This document shows, one piece after another, positions 26,077-34,917 of a DNA stretch of 64,000 nucleotides. Positions within the stretch are counted from its first letter, which is position 1. Every line of letters begins with the position of its first letter. The notes beneath the pieces are model-generated. The model did not search any database and had not been told where the DNA came from. It saw only the letters and a program-made list of their open reading frames with translations. Origin of the DNA: Phycisphaerae bacterium (GTDB lineage Bacteria > Planctomycetota > Phycisphaerae > Tepidisphaerales > Tepidisphaeraceae); the NCBI GenBank assembly GCA_026004655.1, contig BPJO01000017.1:1-64000 (forward strand). The letters run 5' to 3'. The translations under genes and the position numbers were made by a program.

Positions 26077-27219
26077 ATGCCGTTTTCTGGTAAATGCACT
26101 TTTTCTTCCGGTCCCACTCTTCCCGAAATCGCTGAGGATGTTTCGGACCTGATCAGCATCAACTCGCCTCACGAAACACCCCTTCTGGATGCGTTGGGAG
26201 ATTCTCCGAGATCTGCCCGATCGACCGTTCACGAATGGATCGAGGACACGCTGATCCCTAATCACGACACGGTTAACGATGTGATCGATTCGTCTACGGT
26301 TTCGGTCAATCATCCCGATCGGTTTCGTATCGGTGATCTGATTCGTGTCGAAGGAAGTTCCGAAACCGTCTTGATCAGTGCGATCAATTCGAATGACCAG
26401 ACCATCACCCTAGTGCGCGGGTACGGTGGTTCCGTTCAGGGGAGCATCGTTTCGGGCACGACCTTGCATTTGATCGCCAACGCGGCCCTGGAAGGCGCCG
26501 ATGCCGACCCCGCCCGATATACTCATCGGAACCGATTAAGCAACTACACCCAAATTTTCACCGCCTCGGTGTCGGTCAGCGGTTCTGAACTGGCGGTCAA
26601 TCAGATCGGGGTCCGTGACGAGTTGGCTTGGCAGAAGAATTTGCGTTCCCGAGAACTGCTACGCGACCTCGAAAATGCTGTCATCAACGGACTGGCTTCA
26701 TCGATCGATCCGCAGGGAACGGGAACCGTCCGACGAACGCTACGCGGGATCATCTCGTTCCTGCAGACCAATCAGTTCGTCGTGGGACAGAATGGTTTTC
26801 CTGCCAATCCCGCTTTGACCGAAGCCCAGCTCAACCTGGCGCTTCGTCACGTCTGGGAAAAAAGCAGCTCTCGCATCGATCTGATCGTGGTCGGTGGTCG
26901 GGAAAAACGGGCCATCAACTCGTTTATTGCTTCGAACCGACGGTATTACAACAGTAACGAATCCTTTAAAGATCTGGTCAGTACCTATGAAAGCGATTTC
27001 GGTCTGGCCAGGGTTGTTCTGTCCCGGTATGTCCCTTCCGGGACCGTGCTTCTTCTGGACAGTTCGCGGATCCATGTTCTTCCTCTGACGTCGAGATCGT
27101 TTCATTACGTCTCGCTGGCCCGGACCGGGGACAGCGAAAACGGGCAACTCGTCGGGGAATATACTCTGGAACTACGAAACGAGTCGGCCCACGGGATCAT
27201 CCGTGGGTTCACAGCCTGA
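26077..27219 (+). CDS. Major capsid protein, SU10-type (DUF5309-like)
   Basis: 380 residues. The protein has the length and pattern of the DUF5309/SU10 major head protein family: ETPLLDALGD near the start, an inserted beta domain (about 75-130; FRIGDLIRVEGSSETVLI), YTQIFTASVSVSGSELAV, a long helix ELAWQKNLRSRELLRDLENAVING, GTVRRTLRGIISFL, and a C-terminal beta region ending LELRNESAHGIIRGF. The fold expected is HK97-like. ATG at 26077 has AAGGAG five bases upstream; a TTG at 26062 is less likely. A strong intrinsic terminator follows immediately, as often seen after capsid genes. No maturation protease gene or obvious scaffold is adjacent. Confidence 0.82.
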   Translation: MPFSGKCTFSSGPTLPEIAEDVSDLISINSPHETPLLDALGDSPRSARSTVHEWIEDTLIPNHDTVNDVIDSSTVSVNHPDRFRIGDLIRVEGSSETVLISAINSNDQTITLVRGYGGSVQGSIVSGTTLHLIANAALEGADADPARYTHRNRLSNYTQIFTASVSVSGSELAVNQIGVRDELAWQKNLRSRELLRDLENAVINGLASSIDPQGTGTVRRTLRGIISFLQTNQFVVGQNGFPANPALTEAQLNLALRHVWEKSSSRIDLIVVGGREKRAINSFIASNRRYYNSNESFKDLVSTYESDFGLARVVLSRYVPSGTVLLLDSSRIHVLPLTSRSFHYVSLARTGDSENGQLVGEYTLELRNESAHGIIRGFTA

Positions 27220-27231
27220 CCTTCTTCTGAA

Positions 27232-27269
27232 GACCGGAGACCCGGATCGGGTCTTCGGTCCTCTTTTTC
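27232..27269 (+). terminator. Intrinsic terminator after the capsid gene
   Basis: GACCGGAGACCCG (27232-27244) pairs with CGGGTCTTCGGTC (27248-27260) across a three-base loop with one mismatch, followed by CTCTTTTTC. It lies within the cassette, so it probably lowers expression of the small genes downstream. Confidence 0.8.
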
Positions 27270-27281
27270 ACGGAGAACGCG

Positions 27282-27518
27282 ATGTTTGCAGAAACCGCTC
27301 AACCCGTCCTTGATAACCTCGCTAGTTACGGTGCTGCCGGACTCATGGGGGCCATGTGGCTTTGGGAAAGACGCACCAGTTCTGCCCGGGAAAAACAGAT
27401 CGAGGAAGCCCACCAAAGGATCATGTCCGACGGGGTCAAACTCGAAGCCCTCATCGATCTGGTCGAACGAAATACCGAAACCCTGTCCCGATTGATCAAC
27501 CGAAAGGATCCGTCATGA
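27282..27518 (+). CDS. Small holin-like membrane protein
   Basis: 78 residues: one hydrophobic segment (about 12-28, LASYGAAGLMGAMWLW), a positively charged hinge (ERRTSSAREK), then a helical coiled-coil-like tail (EEAHQRIMSDGVKLEALIDLVERNTETLSRLI). The layout, one membrane helix with a soluble helix, is like small phage holins or hemolysin-XhlA-type proteins; no signature residue proves it. GGAG lies seven bases before ATG. Its stop overlaps the next start (ATGA), so it is translated together with the lipoprotein gene. Confidence 0.6.
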   Translation: MFAETAQPVLDNLASYGAAGLMGAMWLWERRTSSAREKQIEEAHQRIMSDGVKLEALIDLVERNTETLSRLINRKDPS

Positions 27519-27919
27519 AACCATTTCTTTTGCTTCTGTGTCTTCTCGTCGGGTGCGCACACCCTTTGCAAGTCGAACAACAACTGCTTCAAACATCTCG
27601 GAACGGGATCGGAATGATCCGAAAATCCCTGGAAAATCAGCAAAAACTGATCGAGAACTGGATGCAGAAGGACCGTCAGGAATTGTCCGACGCTTTTGAG
27701 CAGGATCTGAAGAACCAACCGATGCCCGACGAGTCCTGGGTCCTTGAAGCGCATCAGGCTTATCGGATCGCGCTGGAGACCAAAATCCGACGTGACGAAT
27801 CGATTCTTCGTGGTTTCAGGATCGATATGGACAATCTCGATGCCGTCGAACAGGCGCTGGTTCAAATCGAGCAGTTAAATGACAGGCAACTTCAATGGAT
27901 GAAAGGATTTTCGAAATGA
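27515..27919 (+). CDS. Phage-cassette lipoprotein
   Basis: 134 residues. The N-terminus is a lipoprotein signal, MKPFLLLLCLLVGCAHP, with lipobox LVGC. The mature part is strongly helical and charged (QQLLQTSRNGIGMIRKSLENQQKLIENW, QALVQIEQLNDRQLQWM). ATG overlaps the previous stop by four bases and its own stop overlaps the next ATG. Position next to a holin-like gene makes an outer-membrane spanin (Rz1-type) role conceivable, but it is longer than typical Rz1 and lacks the proline-rich pattern. Function is therefore open. Confidence 0.6.
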   Translation: MKPFLLLLCLLVGCAHPLQVEQQLLQTSRNGIGMIRKSLENQQKLIENWMQKDRQELSDAFEQDLKNQPMPDESWVLEAHQAYRIALETKIRRDESILRGFRIDMDNLDAVEQALVQIEQLNDRQLQWMKGFSK

Positions 27920-28203
27920 TGACACCCGAACCCTATTTTCGGAGCAATCTCATGTCAGACGATCTGAAGACGCATGTCTCTGCCTCTCTGGCCGTTCAAT
28001 GGGATGATTTTGCGCAAAGACACCCACGATTATCCCGAGTCATCGACCAGCACCTTCTGGTCGAACAGGCGGTGAGTTATCTGAGGCTTAATCCGGACTA
28101 CCAACGGGCGATGGTCAACGCTCAATCGGCTGGGGCGGATCTGGAGACGTTACTCAAGCTGGTCGATAAGTACCTTGCGATTTTCCTCGAGAAGCTGATC
28201 TGA
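27916..28203 (+). CDS. Phage-cassette protein of unknown function, 95 residues
   Basis: Starts MMTPEPYFRSNLMSDD and is helical, with VQWDDFAQRHPRLSRVIDQHLLVEQAVSYLRLNPDYQRAM and a C-terminal DLETLLKLVDKYLAIFLEKL. No signal or membrane segment. The start codon overlaps the lipoprotein stop (ATGA). It ends the cassette; a terminator follows within 25 bases. No family is recognised. Confidence 0.6.
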   Translation: MMTPEPYFRSNLMSDDLKTHVSASLAVQWDDFAQRHPRLSRVIDQHLLVEQAVSYLRLNPDYQRAMVNAQSAGADLETLLKLVDKYLAIFLEKLI

Positions 28204-28224
28204 CCCGGATCGTTCGAGCTATAC

Positions 28225-28268
28225 AAAGGTGTCCGTTGGAATCGAAAGGTTTCAACGGTACACTTTTT
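28225..28268 (+). terminator. Intrinsic terminator at the end of the capsid cassette
   Basis: GTGTCCGTTG pairs with CAACGGTACAC (one bulged T) around an imperfect inner stem, followed by TTTTT. It separates the phage-like cassette from the ABC permease gene. Confidence 0.75.
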
Positions 28269-28284
28269 ATATTGGGTCTTATCC

Positions 28285-29946
28285 ATGAACCCGGTCTTTC
28301 TCAAGGACATTCTCGGTCTTTTACGGTTGGCGAGGGTATCGGTCATCCTCGTGGTCTTTCTGGGGTTGTTGTCGGTTCTCGTGTTGGCGACCTGGCCTCA
28401 ACAGGGTCTGGTGAGTTTGGCGACGCGCGGACAGGATAATCTGCTTCTGGGTCTGGTTCTCGGTCAGCTGTTGGTCCTTATTCTATCGGTTCCGGGAGTG
28501 GCTTCGGTGCAATTGACCGAGGAAAAGGAATCCAACACGATCGAGATGTTGTACGCCACACGATTGTCGTCGTTGTCCATCGCATGGGGAAAGATCGCGT
28601 CGTCGATCGCGTTTCCGGTGTTGCTGATACTCAGCGGTCTGCCTTTTGTGGCACTATTGAATTACCGTGGTGATGTGGATGTCGGTCAGATGATCCAGTC
28701 GTATGGGGTTCTGGGAATGACGGCCGTCATGCTCGCGGTCGTGTCGCTGGCGGTATCGTCGTTGTGTCGGACCAGTGCCACATCGCTGGTGGTTTCATAC
28801 CTGCTGGTTTTACTGATCTGTGGTGGTGTGCTTGTTCCGGCTTTGATCATGCTTGACGTTCAGGAAGACCCGACTCTTCGTCAATTTTTGCACTATCTAA
28901 GGTCGATTTCACCGATATCGGCAGCCATGTCGATCCTGCGTCCGTCGGTCAACGATTTTGCAGGACAAGCCGGGGGGTATCTTCCTGCATGGATGGTGTT
29001 CTTTGGGTTCTCCGTCGGTCTGATCCTGATCGGTGGTCTGATCGTCGTGATCCAACTAGCCCGTTCACCAGTTCGTCCTGAGTCGTCGGGGAGAACGGTA
29101 TCGGAAGACCAACAAACCCTCGGTCGAAAACTGATGTTCCTGATCGACGACAAGAAACAGCGTAAACCGATCGGGTCGTTCAATCCTCTAATAACCAAGG
29201 AAAAGCGGACCAATCAACTGAGATCCGGGAAATGGATGATCCGGATTTTCTACGGGGCAACCGTCTTGGGGCTTTTGTTGTCCCTGATGGCGCTTCTGGG
29301 TGGAAGCGAACACGAAAACGTTCTTGCGTACGTCGCGATGGTGATCGCGTCGCTTCAGTTTGGGATCGTTGCGGTGGTGACACCTTCGCTGGCCAGTCCC
29401 GTGATCAGTTCGGAAAGAGAATCCGACACATTCGAGATGCTTCGAATGACCCGGTTGACCGGTGGGCAAATTTTCTGGGGGAAGTTGATCCCGGCATTTT
29501 TGCCCGCGTTGTTGCCGGTGGTCGCGATGATCCCGGCTTGGGGGGTGGTCAGTTTCGTTAACGAATCTTACATTACCTATTCTCTGGAATTGCTCCCGAT
29601 CACGTTGTTTTCGGTGTTGTTGTGTTCGACGATCGGTCTGGCCTGTTCGTCATTATTCAGGTCAAGTGCCCGGGCGACCGTCATTGCTTATCTGATGGTC
29701 GGGATTGTGTTTGTCGTACCGATCCTGGCTTGGTGGACGTCCGGTATTTTACTGACCAGGGAAGTGGCTTCGTCATTAGCGATGGTCTCTCCGGTGGTCA
29801 TGGCGTTGGACCTTAGACCCGGACAAACCGGGATTCCTCTGACCTCGGACCGGTTTCACGAACACCTGATTCTTTCCGGGACGATCTCGTTGTTGTCGTT
29901 GCTCATAGCCCGGTTCAGACTCTCTCAACTGCTAAGACAAGGATGA
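28285..29946 (+). CDS. ABC-2-type permease with internal duplication
   Basis: 553 residues with about a dozen hydrophobic segments in two similar halves. Each half carries the same cytoplasmic-loop pattern: TEEKESNTIEMLYATRLSSLSIAWGK (near 80) and SSERESDTFEMLRMTRLTGGQIFWGK (near 380), typical of ABC-2 or Gld/Nos-type permeases of planctomycetes. It should form the membrane part of an exporter; no ATPase gene is next to it in this window. Its stop overlaps the start of the HEAT-repeat gene (ATGA), so the two are probably made together. Confidence 0.8.
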   Translation: MNPVFLKDILGLLRLARVSVILVVFLGLLSVLVLATWPQQGLVSLATRGQDNLLLGLVLGQLLVLILSVPGVASVQLTEEKESNTIEMLYATRLSSLSIAWGKIASSIAFPVLLILSGLPFVALLNYRGDVDVGQMIQSYGVLGMTAVMLAVVSLAVSSLCRTSATSLVVSYLLVLLICGGVLVPALIMLDVQEDPTLRQFLHYLRSISPISAAMSILRPSVNDFAGQAGGYLPAWMVFFGFSVGLILIGGLIVVIQLARSPVRPESSGRTVSEDQQTLGRKLMFLIDDKKQRKPIGSFNPLITKEKRTNQLRSGKWMIRIFYGATVLGLLLSLMALLGGSEHENVLAYVAMVIASLQFGIVAVVTPSLASPVISSERESDTFEMLRMTRLTGGQIFWGKLIPAFLPALLPVVAMIPAWGVVSFVNESYITYSLELLPITLFSVLLCSTIGLACSSLFRSSARATVIAYLMVGIVFVVPILAWWTSGILLTREVASSLAMVSPVVMALDLRPGQTGIPLTSDRFHEHLILSGTISLLSLLIARFRLSQLLRQG

Positions 29947-31598
29947 TCGTTTTTCGAACCCTCATTTTTTTATTGACGATGCTGGTCGGCGTGTCGGTCC
30001 GGGCGGAGGATCTTGCTTTGATTCCTTACGGCCCGATCGCTGCACCCGTCGCTCCGGAACAGGTCGTGGTCAATCCGCGCACGGTCGAGATGATCGGTCA
30101 AGCACTGCGAATCACGAAGGATGTTCCGACCCGTGCGCGATGGGTGGCTGATCTGGGACGTTGCCCGGTTCCCCAAGCCCGGATACTGTTGCAGAAACTG
30201 TTGTCTGATCCTGACCCCTTGATCCGGTCCGGGGCGATCCACGCGCTCAGACACCATCCTCAAACCGAACCGGAGATTCTGATCGGATTGCTGGACGATC
30301 CGTCTCCCTTGGTTCGACAGGAGCTAATCCGGTCGGGACTTTCTCAAGCGATCGTCCGTGGGGTCCAAGACAACGATCCTGCCGTCCGGACCGCTGCTTT
30401 GGGGAGATCGGTCGATGTATCGACCGACCAGGCGATCTTACAACAACTTCCCGAACTCGATCCTACCTTGCAGGTGTTGGGGATTCGGACCTTGGCTCGA
30501 CGTGGGTATGAACCTTGTGTACCGGTCATCACCGGGTTGCTGAACAGTGAATCGGTTGCGGTACGGGTCTCAGCGTTGGAGGGGTTGTGTGAACTCCGGG
30601 CGATCACACGGGAACAGATCGATGCACAACTCAAACACGCTCATTCTTCGGTTCGTGTGGCTGCGGTTCGGGCTTCGCGGGTTTTGAATGAATCCGACCG
30701 AACGACCGTCGCCCGGACCGGGTTGTCGGATCCGGATGTATCGGTCCGCGCCGAGTCGGCTCGACTGGAAGTGACGGGCGATTCGAGTTGGGTATCGATT
30801 TACTTCGATCAGCTTTCAGTAGGTTACCGACCGTTACGAGAAGCATCCCGGGATGCGTTAGTTCGACTCGCAGGTGTTGATTCGGCGGTGTTCAAAATGG
30901 TCGTCGATCGATCGATAGCGTTATTGACCGACTCAGACCCTCATCGTCGGATCGACGGATCGTATCTGCTCGGGCAACTGAGGTCGAATGCGGGTTTGGA
31001 AAAGCACCTGAGGTTGTTGGAGGACGACGACTGGCGCGTCGTCGATCAGGCGGTCCGGTCCATGGGTTTGATCAAAGACCCTCGTACCGGTGAGGCTTTG
31101 ATCCGAGTCATCCAGCGAGCGATGGACGAGAAGAATGTTTCATCCCCCGATCAGGTCGGACCACGGTTCTCCGCAGCCGAACAGGCTATTCTGTCGTGTG
31201 TCGAACTGAATCATGTCCCTGTGCTTCAGACGACCGCGTCTTTTAACCTTCGTCGTACGGCTCAGACGTCGGTTCGGACGGCTTCGGTGTACGCACTAGG
31301 ACGTTTGGGGACTTCGGAACAGGTCTTTTCCTCGTTACGCGCGTTGTTGTCACGTGTTGCGGATCCCGAAGAATCCCCCACGGTCGTTATCGAAGCCATC
31401 AAATCCATGGGCAACGCGCGTGTGTCTGAAGCCGTTCCCGTTCTGGAAAAGATCCGTCAGGATCAGAATCTGTCCTCGGACTATCAATACGCGGCACATC
31501 TGGCGCTGGCGCGGATTCGTGGGGAACAACCCTCCGAGTTCATTCCCCCCACCATAGTCAGAGAACCCGATACCAGTCTCCGGGCGATCGACCCGTGA
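29943..31598 (+). CDS. Secreted HEAT-repeat protein
   Basis: 551 residues with a signal peptide (about 1-22, ending VRAED). The rest is a long array of HEAT/PBS-lyase-like repeats, each about 30 residues (for example LLSDPDPLIRSGAIHALRHH, LLDDPSPLVRQELIR, LNSESVAVRVSALEGL, LEDDDWRVVDQAVRSMG). Such alpha-solenoids bind proteins, and in planctomycetes they are abundant on the periplasmic side. The ATGA overlap with the ABC permease gene suggests a shared role at the cytoplasmic membrane. It ends one base before the convergent HIT gene. Confidence 0.82.
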   Translation: MIVFRTLIFLLTMLVGVSVRAEDLALIPYGPIAAPVAPEQVVVNPRTVEMIGQALRITKDVPTRARWVADLGRCPVPQARILLQKLLSDPDPLIRSGAIHALRHHPQTEPEILIGLLDDPSPLVRQELIRSGLSQAIVRGVQDNDPAVRTAALGRSVDVSTDQAILQQLPELDPTLQVLGIRTLARRGYEPCVPVITGLLNSESVAVRVSALEGLCELRAITREQIDAQLKHAHSSVRVAAVRASRVLNESDRTTVARTGLSDPDVSVRAESARLEVTGDSSWVSIYFDQLSVGYRPLREASRDALVRLAGVDSAVFKMVVDRSIALLTDSDPHRRIDGSYLLGQLRSNAGLEKHLRLLEDDDWRVVDQAVRSMGLIKDPRTGEALIRVIQRAMDEKNVSSPDQVGPRFSAAEQAILSCVELNHVPVLQTTASFNLRRTAQTSVRTASVYALGRLGTSEQVFSSLRALLSRVADPEESPTVVIEAIKSMGNARVSEAVPVLEKIRQDQNLSSDYQYAAHLALARIRGEQPSEFIPPTIVREPDTSLRAIDP

Positions 31599-31931
31599 TC
31601 AACCGGGAGGCCATTGAAAGGTCCGACCGGCTAGGATGTGAAGGTGCAGATGAAACACCGTCTGTTGGGCCCCCGGACCACAGTTGAACACCGCCCGATA
31701 ATCGGTGTAACCCTTGTTCCGCATCACCTGAGAAGCCACCCGGAACATCCCTCCCACCAGTTCCCGATCGGCGTCGGTCAGATCGTTCAACGTCGGGATA
31801 GGTTTTTTGGGAATGACCAACAGGTGTACCGGCGCCTGGGGATTGATGTCGTGTATCACAATGTAGTTCGAATCCTCATATTCGATATTCGCTGGGATCT
31901 GACGTGCAATAATCTTTTCAAACAGAGTCAT
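31599..31931 (-). CDS. HIT-family nucleotide hydrolase (HinT-like)
   Basis: 110 residues. The histidine-triad motif is complete in TVFHLHLHILAGR (His-x-His-x-His), with DINPQAPVHLLVIPKKP as in HinT. HinT enzymes hydrolyse adenosine phosphoramidates and similar nucleotide conjugates in the cytoplasm. The 3' end abuts the HEAT gene, and the 5' end is 61 bases from the divergent glycosyltransferase gene, leaving a shared promoter region. Confidence 0.93.
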   Translation of the reverse strand: MTLFEKIIARQIPANIEYEDSNYIVIHDINPQAPVHLLVIPKKPIPTLNDLTDADRELVGGMFRVASQVMRNKGYTDYRAVFNCGPGAQQTVFHLHLHILAGRTFQWPPG

Positions 31932-31992
31932 GGTCCGATAACCGTAAACCGTCCTCAGGCGTCTGTAAATCCCATTTTATCCAAATGATCCG

Positions 31993-33696
31993 ATGGAATG
32001 GACGGAATATCTTTCCCATCTTCTCAACCGACCTGGAGTGATCCCCGATAAACGTGTTGTACAGACCTGTGAAGGAGATGGTATGCCGTCATTGCTCGAA
32101 CTGGTGGAACGCGTTAATAAAGGTGAGTTGATCGACTCGACCTTGTTGGAGGTTTATCAGGAATCATCCAACTCCGCTGAGAAGTTTCTGGCCAATCACG
32201 CCCGGGCCATGCTCGAACTTCGTCGGTCTCATACGTATCTTCTCGAAGCCCTCGAAGCCATCGACTATGCCGATCAAAAGGTCTTGTTCCAGTTCCTGTC
32301 CGTTCTCGGATTTTTGGGTATGACCGATCAGCGGGCGGACCCGATCATCCGTTTTGCCGCTGCGGCCATTCATCGTCGAGAAGCGTCTCTGGGTCTTGAA
32401 GCGTTGCAAGCAGGGGTGTTTCAGCAATATCAGTCCGAACCGTCGTTTCTCCGGGATCAAGAACTGATGTCTCGGGTCACACAACAGTACGAACGGGCTT
32501 CACAAATCATCGGATGGGTTCCCCCCGCTACAGGGGTTTATCCTTCTAACGGTTCCCAGATCCGAATCGGTTACCTGACGAGTTGTCTGACCGACGACGA
32601 ATCGACGTCACGATTCCTTTTGGGGATCTCCAAATACCTGGATCAAAAGGATTTCAAACTTTGCGTTTACAGCACAGAATGCAACGTTCGTCGGGAAAAA
32701 CTCACCTTCACCCAAGGTCCGTTCACGGCTTCGAGCGCCAAACGGGGCAAAGAGACCATTGAAACCCTCAACCGTCGAAAGGCGTCGGTCTGGTTGACAC
32801 CGGTGGACCAGGATCCGGCCTGTTGCGCACGAGAATTGGGTCAGCAGATCATCAGAGACCAGATCGACGTGCTGATCATTGACGCCAACTTCGCCGACCC
32901 GATCGCTTCGGTCGTTGTCTGCTGGCCGGTCAGTCGGATCAAGCTCAATCTCGTACGACGATGGGCGATGCTGGCCGGTTCGATCGATGCGGCCATTTAT
33001 ATCGATGCCCATCTGAAAAAACAGGACGAAACTCTGTGGATTCAGAAGGGTCGACCGGTGCACTTTTTGCAGGAAGGAATCGAACCTCTGTCCAATCCCG
33101 CTTCGATGGTGCAACGATCCAGTTATGGGATTCCCGATCAGTCGATCATTCTGTCCACCACGTGTGATTCGGAACAGGGTTTGGAAGACAGTTTCCAAGA
33201 GACCTTGGTACACCTGTTGCGTCAATATCCCCAGACCGTACTGTTGATCGCCGGAGAAGTGGAACAGCAACAGGTTCGTCGTCGGTTTGATTCGACCGGG
33301 CTAGGCAAACGTGTCGGTTTTGCAGGACGACGCAAGGATTTGTCAGAGTTTCTCGGGATGACGGACATTTATCTGGCTGCCTTTCCGCGTCCGCATGTGC
33401 CTGGTCTTCTCTCGGCGATGAACGCTTCGCGGGCGATCGTGGCTTTGTCAGGCGATCCGACCGATCCCCAACGTCCCGAAGCGATCATCGGGGCCGAACA
33501 CACCTCTGGAGACATCCCGGGGTATATCGAGCACGTCGGCAGGCTCGTTCGTGATCCGTCATCCAGAGCCCGGACCGGAGAATCGATGAAAACGCGAGTG
33601 ACGTCACAGTTCGGATATGAGCAGACGGCAAGATCTCTTGAGCAAATTTGTCGCAGCCTGCTCCAGGTCGAACAATCTCATCGAGAGGCCGCCTGA
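31993..33696 (+). CDS. GT-B glycosyltransferase related to SPINDLY/O-GlcNAc transferase
   Basis: 567 residues. The N-terminal third (about 1-175) is helical without recognisable TPR consensus. From about 190 the sequence resembles the SPINDLY/GT41 catalytic half: QIRIGYLTSCLTDD, then DVLIIDANFADP, AAIYIDAHLKK, PVHFLQEGIEP, and the nucleotide-binding C-terminal half with STTCDSEQ, LLRQYPQTVLLIAGE, RVGFAGRRKDLSEFLGMTDIYLAAFP. Members transfer sugars to proteins or glycans. Acceptor and donor are unknown. Divergent from the HIT gene. Confidence 0.62.
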   Translation: MEWTEYLSHLLNRPGVIPDKRVVQTCEGDGMPSLLELVERVNKGELIDSTLLEVYQESSNSAEKFLANHARAMLELRRSHTYLLEALEAIDYADQKVLFQFLSVLGFLGMTDQRADPIIRFAAAAIHRREASLGLEALQAGVFQQYQSEPSFLRDQELMSRVTQQYERASQIIGWVPPATGVYPSNGSQIRIGYLTSCLTDDESTSRFLLGISKYLDQKDFKLCVYSTECNVRREKLTFTQGPFTASSAKRGKETIETLNRRKASVWLTPVDQDPACCARELGQQIIRDQIDVLIIDANFADPIASVVVCWPVSRIKLNLVRRWAMLAGSIDAAIYIDAHLKKQDETLWIQKGRPVHFLQEGIEPLSNPASMVQRSSYGIPDQSIILSTTCDSEQGLEDSFQETLVHLLRQYPQTVLLIAGEVEQQQVRRRFDSTGLGKRVGFAGRRKDLSEFLGMTDIYLAAFPRPHVPGLLSAMNASRAIVALSGDPTDPQRPEAIIGAEHTSGDIPGYIEHVGRLVRDPSSRARTGESMKTRVTSQFGYEQTARSLEQICRSLLQVEQSHREAA

Positions 33697-33789
33697 ACCG
33701 GGAAAATCGCCTTTTTCTGTCGGGAAAACCCTGAAGGAACCGGATCCTCACACCGATGCGTATGACCCGTGCTACAATATCGGTGTCTT

Positions 33790-34917
33790 ATGAACCCGAT
33801 ACCGATCTTGCTCGTTTTTCTTGTGCTTCAGACCGAACCGACCTCCACACCGGTAGAATCGCTGGAGCAGTTGCGGAACGAGCATCGGAAACTGGTCGAG
33901 CAGGAGTTCTCATCCCTGCCAACGATTCCTCCTGCCCCGATCCAGAAACTGATCGGTTTGTCTCTCGAGGAACTGGACCTTCGTGTTCAACCTCTGATCG
34001 ATCCGACCAATGGTGCGGTGTCGGTCCAAACCACCAACTGGCCTGGGTTGACGCAGATCACCGTCGGTTCGCCTCAGAGACTTATGGTTCATCTGAAACA
34101 CGTTGATCTTTCCCGTCCCGGACAGATCGCCACCTATACGCAAATCATCACCGGTCCGGATTATCTGCAGATCAGTCGGGATTCGGAGTCACCGGACGGA
34201 TTGTCTTCGGTGAGTCTGATCCAGTCGCGTCAGTTTGCCGACGACGCCGGCGATCCTGTTCGTCTGAATGTCCGTCAGATCCGGGATGACGAACGATCTT
34301 CCGAAGTGAGCATGCAACTGTCGGCATCGAGCTTTGTGGAACTGAAACGACAACACCCCCGGGAGGTTCAAAAATACCTTCTCCCGATTTTCAAAGACCT
34401 CCAGGCCTCGTCGCTTTTACGAAGCAGCGATCCGGCAATGGCTTGGCAGGTGCTTTCGGTCGAGATCGAAATCGATCCGGTGGTCCGGCGTGAGGTTCTG
34501 GAGTCCCTGAAACAGCTGGATTCTCCCGATTTTTCCCGACGTGCCCTTGCCGAGGATCGTCTGGTCGCGATGGGTCCTCAGGCGGCGGTCGTCTTGTCCC
34601 GGATCGATAGCTCCGAACTTGGTCCCGATCCCCAAGCCACCGTCGATTCGATCCTTCGTTCTCACTTTTTCCTGCCCCGGGAAAAGATCGAAGCCTTGCG
34701 TAACGACATCGATTTTCTCTGCGACACCCTGCTTTTGGACGAACCGGTTCTTCGAGCCGCTGCGATGTCTCGGATCGGGGATCTGACCGGAAAAACCATC
34801 GACCTGCCCGATTCGTTGAGTCCGGAACAACGTGAAGCACGTGTCGCCGGTTTCAAGGCCCAGCTCCTACTGTCCACTTTGCCGAGTTCGTCTGAATCGT
34901 CCTCGGGTAGTCATTAG
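33790..34917 (+). CDS. Hypothetical secreted protein
   Basis: 375 residues. A short hydrophobic N-terminus (MNPIPILLVFLVLQ) may be a signal. The middle is beta-rich, and the C-terminal third (about 230-350) is helical with a HEAT-like look (QLDSPDFSRRALAEDRLVAMG; FLCDTLLLDEPVLRAAAMSRIG). I do not recognise a family. TGcTACAAT, an extended -10, ends 11 bases before the ATG (33773-33778) and no Shine-Dalgarno is visible. Its stop overlaps the ilvA stop on the other strand by four bases. Confidence 0.7.
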   Translation: MNPIPILLVFLVLQTEPTSTPVESLEQLRNEHRKLVEQEFSSLPTIPPAPIQKLIGLSLEELDLRVQPLIDPTNGAVSVQTTNWPGLTQITVGSPQRLMVHLKHVDLSRPGQIATYTQIITGPDYLQISRDSESPDGLSSVSLIQSRQFADDAGDPVRLNVRQIRDDERSSEVSMQLSASSFVELKRQHPREVQKYLLPIFKDLQASSLLRSSDPAMAWQVLSVEIEIDPVVRREVLESLKQLDSPDFSRRALAEDRLVAMGPQAAVVLSRIDSSELGPDPQATVDSILRSHFFLPREKIEALRNDIDFLCDTLLLDEPVLRAAAMSRIGDLTGKTIDLPDSLSPEQREARVAGFKAQLLLSTLPSSSESSSGSH

